The translations under genes and the position numbers were made by a program. A stretch of 64,000 bases of DNA from positions 9,442,403 to 9,506,402 of the forward strand of contig NC_053112.1 of NCBI RefSeq assembly GCF_010015445.1, read 5' to 3'. This document shows, one piece after another, positions 49,000 through 64,000 of this stretch. Source of the stretch: Perca fluviatilis. Taxonomy: Eukaryota; Chordata; Actinopteri; Perciformes; Percidae. Position 1 is the first letter of the stretch. Each line of letters begins with the position of its first letter. A model generated the notes under the pieces. That model did not search any database, had not been told where the DNA came from, and saw only the letters and a program-made list of their open reading frames with translations.

Positions 49000-49537
49000 C
49001 AGGGGTGTCAAACTCAATGTCAAGTCTCAAGGGCCACACTGGAAATGACGATCACAATAAGGGCCAGACATGTTGAGTTTATTGACATGCTTTTATTGAA
49101 CAAAAAAAGTAAATTAACTTTGTATCATTACATGTCTCAAATAGCTTTCTCCCATACAGTTTGGTCGACATAAAACCCTAAAAAAGTCAACAAAAAAGTT
49201 TCTTAGCCATCGTAGAATTTAGCAAGTTATGAAAAACAAACATTACCTTTTGAAAAGCAGCTGCCACCCAGTCGACTCACCACAACCTGTATCACAGCCT
49301 GAATATTAAAAAACTATCTGCTTCTGCGGGGAATTCTGAGTCTCACAGTCGGCAAATGTGTCAAATTTTGCACGGCAGTGTAAATACAGTATGAAAACCA
49401 GTTTCCTCATTTTTTTTGGTGTGGTGCACAACTAGTCCAGCCAAAATTTGATGTGAATCTAAATTGATATGCAGGCCGGATCAAATCATTTGCAAGGGGC
49501 CAGATTTGGCGCCTGGGCCTTGAGTTTGACACACGTG
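49000..49537. mobile_element. hAT MITE inserted in the LINE
   Basis: CAGGGGTGTCAAACTCAATG ... CCTTGAGTTTGACACACGTG with perfect 8-bp target duplication ATCTAGAC (48992-48999, 49538-49545). Interior has gggccacactgg / gggccagattt, typical of the CAGGGGTGTCAAACTC family. Confidence 0.95.
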
Positions 49538-49829
49538 ATCTAGACTGTGGAGACATTGGCGCTCCTGTTTGTATATTACAGGTGAAGGTTGTTGACCTTT
49601 TATTAATTTATATGAATTGTAATTGTAATTAACTGTATACAGTATGTATTGCTATGTTTGTATTGTCATTTTTGATGTATTATGGACCTTCCATTTGTGT
49701 CCTGAATAAAGTTATTATATTATATTACAATAAATGTTCAGTCAGTGAATATATTTTATAAACAAACAAGGAGTGGTTTTAAATGCACCCCTCATATTCC
49801 TACAGCACTTGAATGCAGCAGACGTTCAG

Positions 49830-50044
49830 CTCATGATACGTATTTGATGACGTAGCACCCGCGCCGACAGGAAGTCTGTTGGATGGTTTCGATCACTTCC
49901 TCTTCTTCGTCTCCTGTCTTAACGATCTCCGTAAAAGCAGAGTGAGAGAACAACATACTCCATCGCCGTTTCGGCTCGAATGAGCCACAACCTTCACTGT
50001 CACTGACGGACTGGGCTGTCATGGCGGAGGTCAGGAATATTTAG
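49830..50044 (+). promoter_or_regulatory. entpd7: entpd7 putative promoter and non-coding exon 1 (donor at 50044/50045)
   Basis: A CRE-like tgatgacgtag (about 49848) and several ETS-type GGAAG/CTTCC sites (caggaagtc at 49868, cacttcctc at 49894) precede a good donor TTTAG|gtatgt. The inferred exon contains ATGGCGGAG...TAG at 50021-50044, an 8-codon upstream ORF whose stop ends exactly at the exon boundary. Neither this exon's start nor its use is proven; it is placed by position, promoter-like motifs and the need for a 5' exon before 51071. Confidence 0.45.
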
Positions 50045-50439
50045 GTATGTTTATATCGAACAGTGATAGCATTGGGATACACTGTAACCAATTAACGTTA
50101 GCAGCAGTTCACGGAAACCTACCGTAACTGAACAGCTGCTAACTTCCACATTCATACACAGGTTTCAAAAGCAACCACAAGTGTAGCTAAGTTGGAAAAC
50201 AAATTAAGTGGTGTGCTGTTTGTTATGTGAAACTGTTGTGTTTTTATGCAACACTTGTGTCTTATGTAACTGGGAAATAACGTTAAGCCTCCTTCTACCG
50301 GCCTGTATTTAAAAAAACAACGGGGGGAATACTGCATACACTGCGTTTTACGTGAATGTCACACAAATATCATAGGAGAATTAAAAAATAACATACCATC
50401 AGCCACTGTTCAATCTCGGCGCTACTGCACTATTTAGCT

Positions 50440-50712
50440 AGTATGTACCTCTATATTGATTTATTTTGTTATTTATGTCTCTTTTATACTATTTTATAGC
50501 AATATTATACCGCACCGTCAACACACTCGCACTTTAACCACACAGCTGTTCCTTTACCTTGTCATTTTTGTCTCCATATTTCTAATATATAGTTCTATTT
50601 TAGTTTTATAAACCTAGATATTTATCCTTATGGCTGTCCTTGTGCTGCTGTAACAACAAATAGTCCACACTGGGGCTCAATAAAGGCTAAACTTATCGTA
50701 TCTGTACACCAA
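50440..50712 (+). mobile_element. Retroposon 3' fragment in entpd7 intron 1
   Basis: tatactattttatagcaata, ttaccttgtcatttttgtct and ggctgtccttgtgctgctgt, ending ggggctcaataaaggctaaa. Looks like a LINE 3' end; family not named. Confidence 0.5.
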
Positions 50713-51070
50713 AAGAAGATAGAGGAATATACTACAAAGTGCATTATGGCCATTGTATATGGAGATTAGAGTTTAAATAATGATTTTATTTATTGAATTG
50801 AAATAATTACACAGCAATGTCACATCAATCACAAAACAACTTTTTTGAAAAGCTACAAATAAACAATAACTAGAATGAAGTAAAAACTCAGAATAGACAC
50901 AACTTAAACAAGGACCATTCTTAAATATACACTGACTGTACAATGGCAGTTAGGACAGCAACTCATGATTAATCTGCCAATGGATTTCTTGAGTACCGGT
51001 AAAATCTGTTCATTGTTACGGTGTAGCACTGTTACTGTAAGCAATATCCTCTCCCTCTTCTCGCTTTCAG

Positions 51071-51125
51071 GCAGAAGAAAAAAAGTCCCAACTCTGGACA
51101 GGATCCTAATCAGACAGCAGGCACC

Positions 51126-51130
<5 letters not shown>
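51071..51130 (+). CDS. entpd7: entpd7 exon 2, carries the start codon (5 coding bases)
   Basis: Acceptor ctcgctttcag, 60-bp exon, donor ATGAG|gtgacg. The start ATG at 51126 in context gcaccATGAG is followed by only two more exonic bases. Joined to exon 3 it reads M-R-I-T-F-S-C-L-P-A-S-W-Y, matching MARISFS...PASWY of human ENTPD7 and MGRIGIS...PASWH of ENTPD4. The frame works only with this phase-2 junction. Confidence 0.78.
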
Positions 51131-62322
<11,192 letters not shown>

Positions 62323-62409
62323 GTACCAACCTCCACATCAATACTGAGACTTTATCATAGATGAAGAACAAACAAAGAAACTTAAAATAAGTGGCTATTG
62401 TTAGCATAG

Positions 62410-62612
62410 TCTCGCATTACCAGACTTATCTCCACAGCGCTGTAGAGTAAGGTCTGGCCCACCACATATACATTCTGGGATAGGAGAAAAAAACACTCTC
62501 AATTGATTGCATTTCTTTAAACCAATCACTCGGGGTGTGACCAGACATTCAGCTCACGAGACAAGACAGGACACGAGAATGGCTTCACGAGACGAGACAA
62601 GATTTTAGACCT
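62410..62612. repeat. Probable transposon fragments in entpd7 intron 10
   Basis: agtctcgcattaccagactt and gtaaggtctggcccaccaca, then tcacgagacgagacaagatt: repeat-like words. Class not determined. Confidence 0.45.
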
Positions 62613-62615
62613 ATT

Positions 62616-63668
62616 TTAAAGGTCCTATGACATGGTGCTCTTTGGATGCTTTTATATAGGCCTTAGTGGTCCCCTAATACTGTATCTGAAGTCTCTTTTA
62701 TATAGGCCTTAGTGGTCCCCTAATACTGTATCTGAAGTCTCTTTTATATAGGCCTTAGTGGTCCCCTAATACTGTATCTGAAGTCTCTTTTATATAGGCC
62801 TTAGTGGTCCCCTAATACTGTATCTGAAGTCTCTTTTATATAGGCCTTAGTGGTCCCCTAATACTGTATCTGAAGTCTCTTTTATATAGACCTTAGTGGT
62901 CCCCTAATACTGTATCTGAAGTCTCTTTTATATAGACCTTAGTGGTCCCCTAATACTGTATCTGAAGTCTCTTTTATATAGGCCTTAGTGGTCCCCTAAT
63001 ACTGTATCTGAAGTCTCTTTTATATAGACCTTAGTGGTCCCCTAATACTGTATCTGAAGTCTCTTTTATATAGACCTTAGTGGTCCCCTAATACTGTATC
63101 TGAAGTCTCTTTTATATAGACCTTAGTGGTCCCCTAATACTGTATCTGAAGTCTCTTTTATATAGGCCTTAGTGGTCCCCTAATACTGTATCTGAAGTCT
63201 CTTTTATATAGGCCTTAGTGTCCCCCTAATACTGTATCTGAAGTCTCTTTTATATAGACCTTAGTGGTCCCCTAATACTGTATCTGAAGTCTCTTTTATA
63301 TAGGCCTTAGTGGTGCCCTAATACTGTATCTGAAGTCTCTTTTATATAGACCTTAGTGGTCCCCTAATACTGTATCTGAAGTCTCTTTCCCGAAATTCAG
63401 CCTTGGTGCAGAATTACAGCCACTAGAGCCAGTCCCACAATGAGCTTTACTTAGGATGTGCCATTTCTGTGTCTGTAGCTATTGAGGAGGAGAGAGGGGG
63501 GGCAAGGTGGAGGGTGGGGGTGTGGCTTTGACCAACTGCCATGCTTTGCTTGTTTTCAAGCCATGATGTCTCTCTCTTTCTCATGGGTGGGCCAAATTCT
63601 CTGGGCAGGTAAATCAGAGAGGTAACCGGGTAAAAAGGGGAGGTAACCTTGCTCCTTATGACCTCATA
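62616..63668 (+). mobile_element. T1 MITE, copy 3, 3'-truncated, with 16-unit minisatellite
   Basis: TTAAAGGTCCTATGACATGG to ccttatgacctcataaaa, where similarity to the other T1 copies stops. The right terminus (CATGCCATGGGACCTTTAA) is missing. Confidence 0.9.
62653..63388 (+). repeat. 46-bp minisatellite, about 16 units
   Basis: Same unit as 17290-19658 with GGCCTTAG and GACCTTAG variants. The GACCTTAC variant common in the larger array is absent here. Confidence 0.95.
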
Positions 63669-63671
63669 AAA

Positions 63672-63709
63672 GGTGCATTAAAGCATATTTGGATATGCTT
63701 TAATGCACC
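63672..63709. repeat. Perfect 17-bp-stem hairpin at a repeat junction
   Basis: GGTGCATTAAAGCATAT, loop TTGG, ATATGCTTTAATGCACC. It sits between truncated T1 and truncated family D. Confidence 0.97.
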
Positions 63710-63890
63710 AATTTACTGTGGAAATACCTTTTATTTAGCCTATGCGAAGAAAAAGAACACAGATGACAATTCAAAATATATCAAAAATAATAATGTAAAG
63801 TATGTTGTTGCGTGTCATTGGGCATATGGAAATCCTGGAGCTTTCTTAGTGGGTATACTTCCTATACCTGCATATCACGTAGACTACACC
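63702..63890. mobile_element. Dispersed element family D, copy 2 (no nested MITE)
   Basis: aatttactgtggaaatacct, cacagatgacaattca and ggagctttcttagtgggtat match 29840-30200. attgggcatatggaaatcc is uninterrupted, so it represents the empty site for the TTAA MITE. Confidence 0.75.
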
Positions 63891-64000
63891 TCTGTTTGGG
63901 AACACATATTGAAGTCACAGCTCAGTGGACAGCCTGGATTTGAGTCTTCACTAAGCACAAATGGCAAAAAAATTACTTTTAGTTCCATGTTGTTGTTTTT

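Larger units (their letters stand above)
48370..49735 (+). mobile_element. 5'-truncated non-LTR retrotransposon (LINE), interrupted
   Basis: Starts inside reverse transcriptase at LYADDLVIICPYSAG (catalytic YADD, 48379-), followed by an RT thumb/C-terminal region (LLLKQPRWCSASQVFVSVG, NLIYRYMCRMSVSINRI, stop 48974-48976). A frameshift lies near 48630. After the inserted hAT element the 3' UTR resumes at 49546 and ends gaataaagttattatattat, an A/T-rich tail. Family (Rex1/L2/RTE-like) not decided. Non-functional relic. Confidence 0.88.

Noticed and set aside
49831..50022. 63-codon minus-strand frame opposite entpd7 exon 1
   Set aside because: No domain or splice partner; overlaps a promoter-like region.
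50021..50029. ATGGCGGAG as the true entpd7 start
   Set aside because: Splicing from here to exon 2 or directly to exon 3 is out of frame or meets a stop; only ATGAG at 51126 gives MRITFS.

Overview
This window is nuclear DNA of a ray-finned fish, most likely a percomorph teleost. The evidence is intron-containing vertebrate genes with GT-AG splice sites, dense (CA)n microsatellites, tRNA-derived SINEs, and many short hAT-like and TTAA-flanked non-autonomous transposons. The order and orientation nkx2.3 (+), slc25a28 (-), entpd7 (+) is the same as I know for human 10q24 (NKX2-3, SLC25A28, ENTPD7). It is paralogous to the 8p21 NKX2-6 / SLC25A37 / ENTPD4 block. Protein details agree with the 10q24-type set. 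No prokaryotic or viral gene system is present, and I found no undescribed enzymatic system. The unusual material is in the repeats and in gene-structure details.

Layout. 1-8025: nkx2.3 upstream region, gene-free, with SINE and AGTAAAAGTA-type repeats and a GC-rich candidate regulatory block near 6.2-6.4 kb. 8026-10698: nkx2.3, two coding exons, 345 aa. 10.7-14.5 kb: 3' UTR and candidate conserved non-coding blocks. 14.5-35.4 kb: gene-poor and repeat-rich, including a 2.8-kb TTAA-flanked MITE with about 51 copies of a 46-bp unit, and a homopolymer-scrambled, suspect stretch at 33.6-34.1 kb. 35385-47338 (minus): slc25a28 (mitoferrin-2), four coding exons, 411 aa, with introns full of nested MITEs. 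47.3-49.8 kb: divergent intergenic region holding a 5'-truncated LINE split by a hAT MITE. 49.8-64 kb: entpd7, with a non-coding first exon, a tiny start-codon exon, and further exons down to 62322. The C-terminal third lies outside the window.

The three genes are not a pathway. They are a homeobox transcription factor of gut and pharyngeal mesenchyme/endoderm, a mitochondrial iron importer, and an endomembrane nucleoside tri/diphosphatase. They stay linked as an ancient vertebrate synteny block. Two unrelated MITE families in this window each turned an internal segment into a minisatellite. Several transposons can be dated relative to each other from exact target-site duplications, and two hAT elements end within about 30-60 bp of entpd7 splice acceptors.
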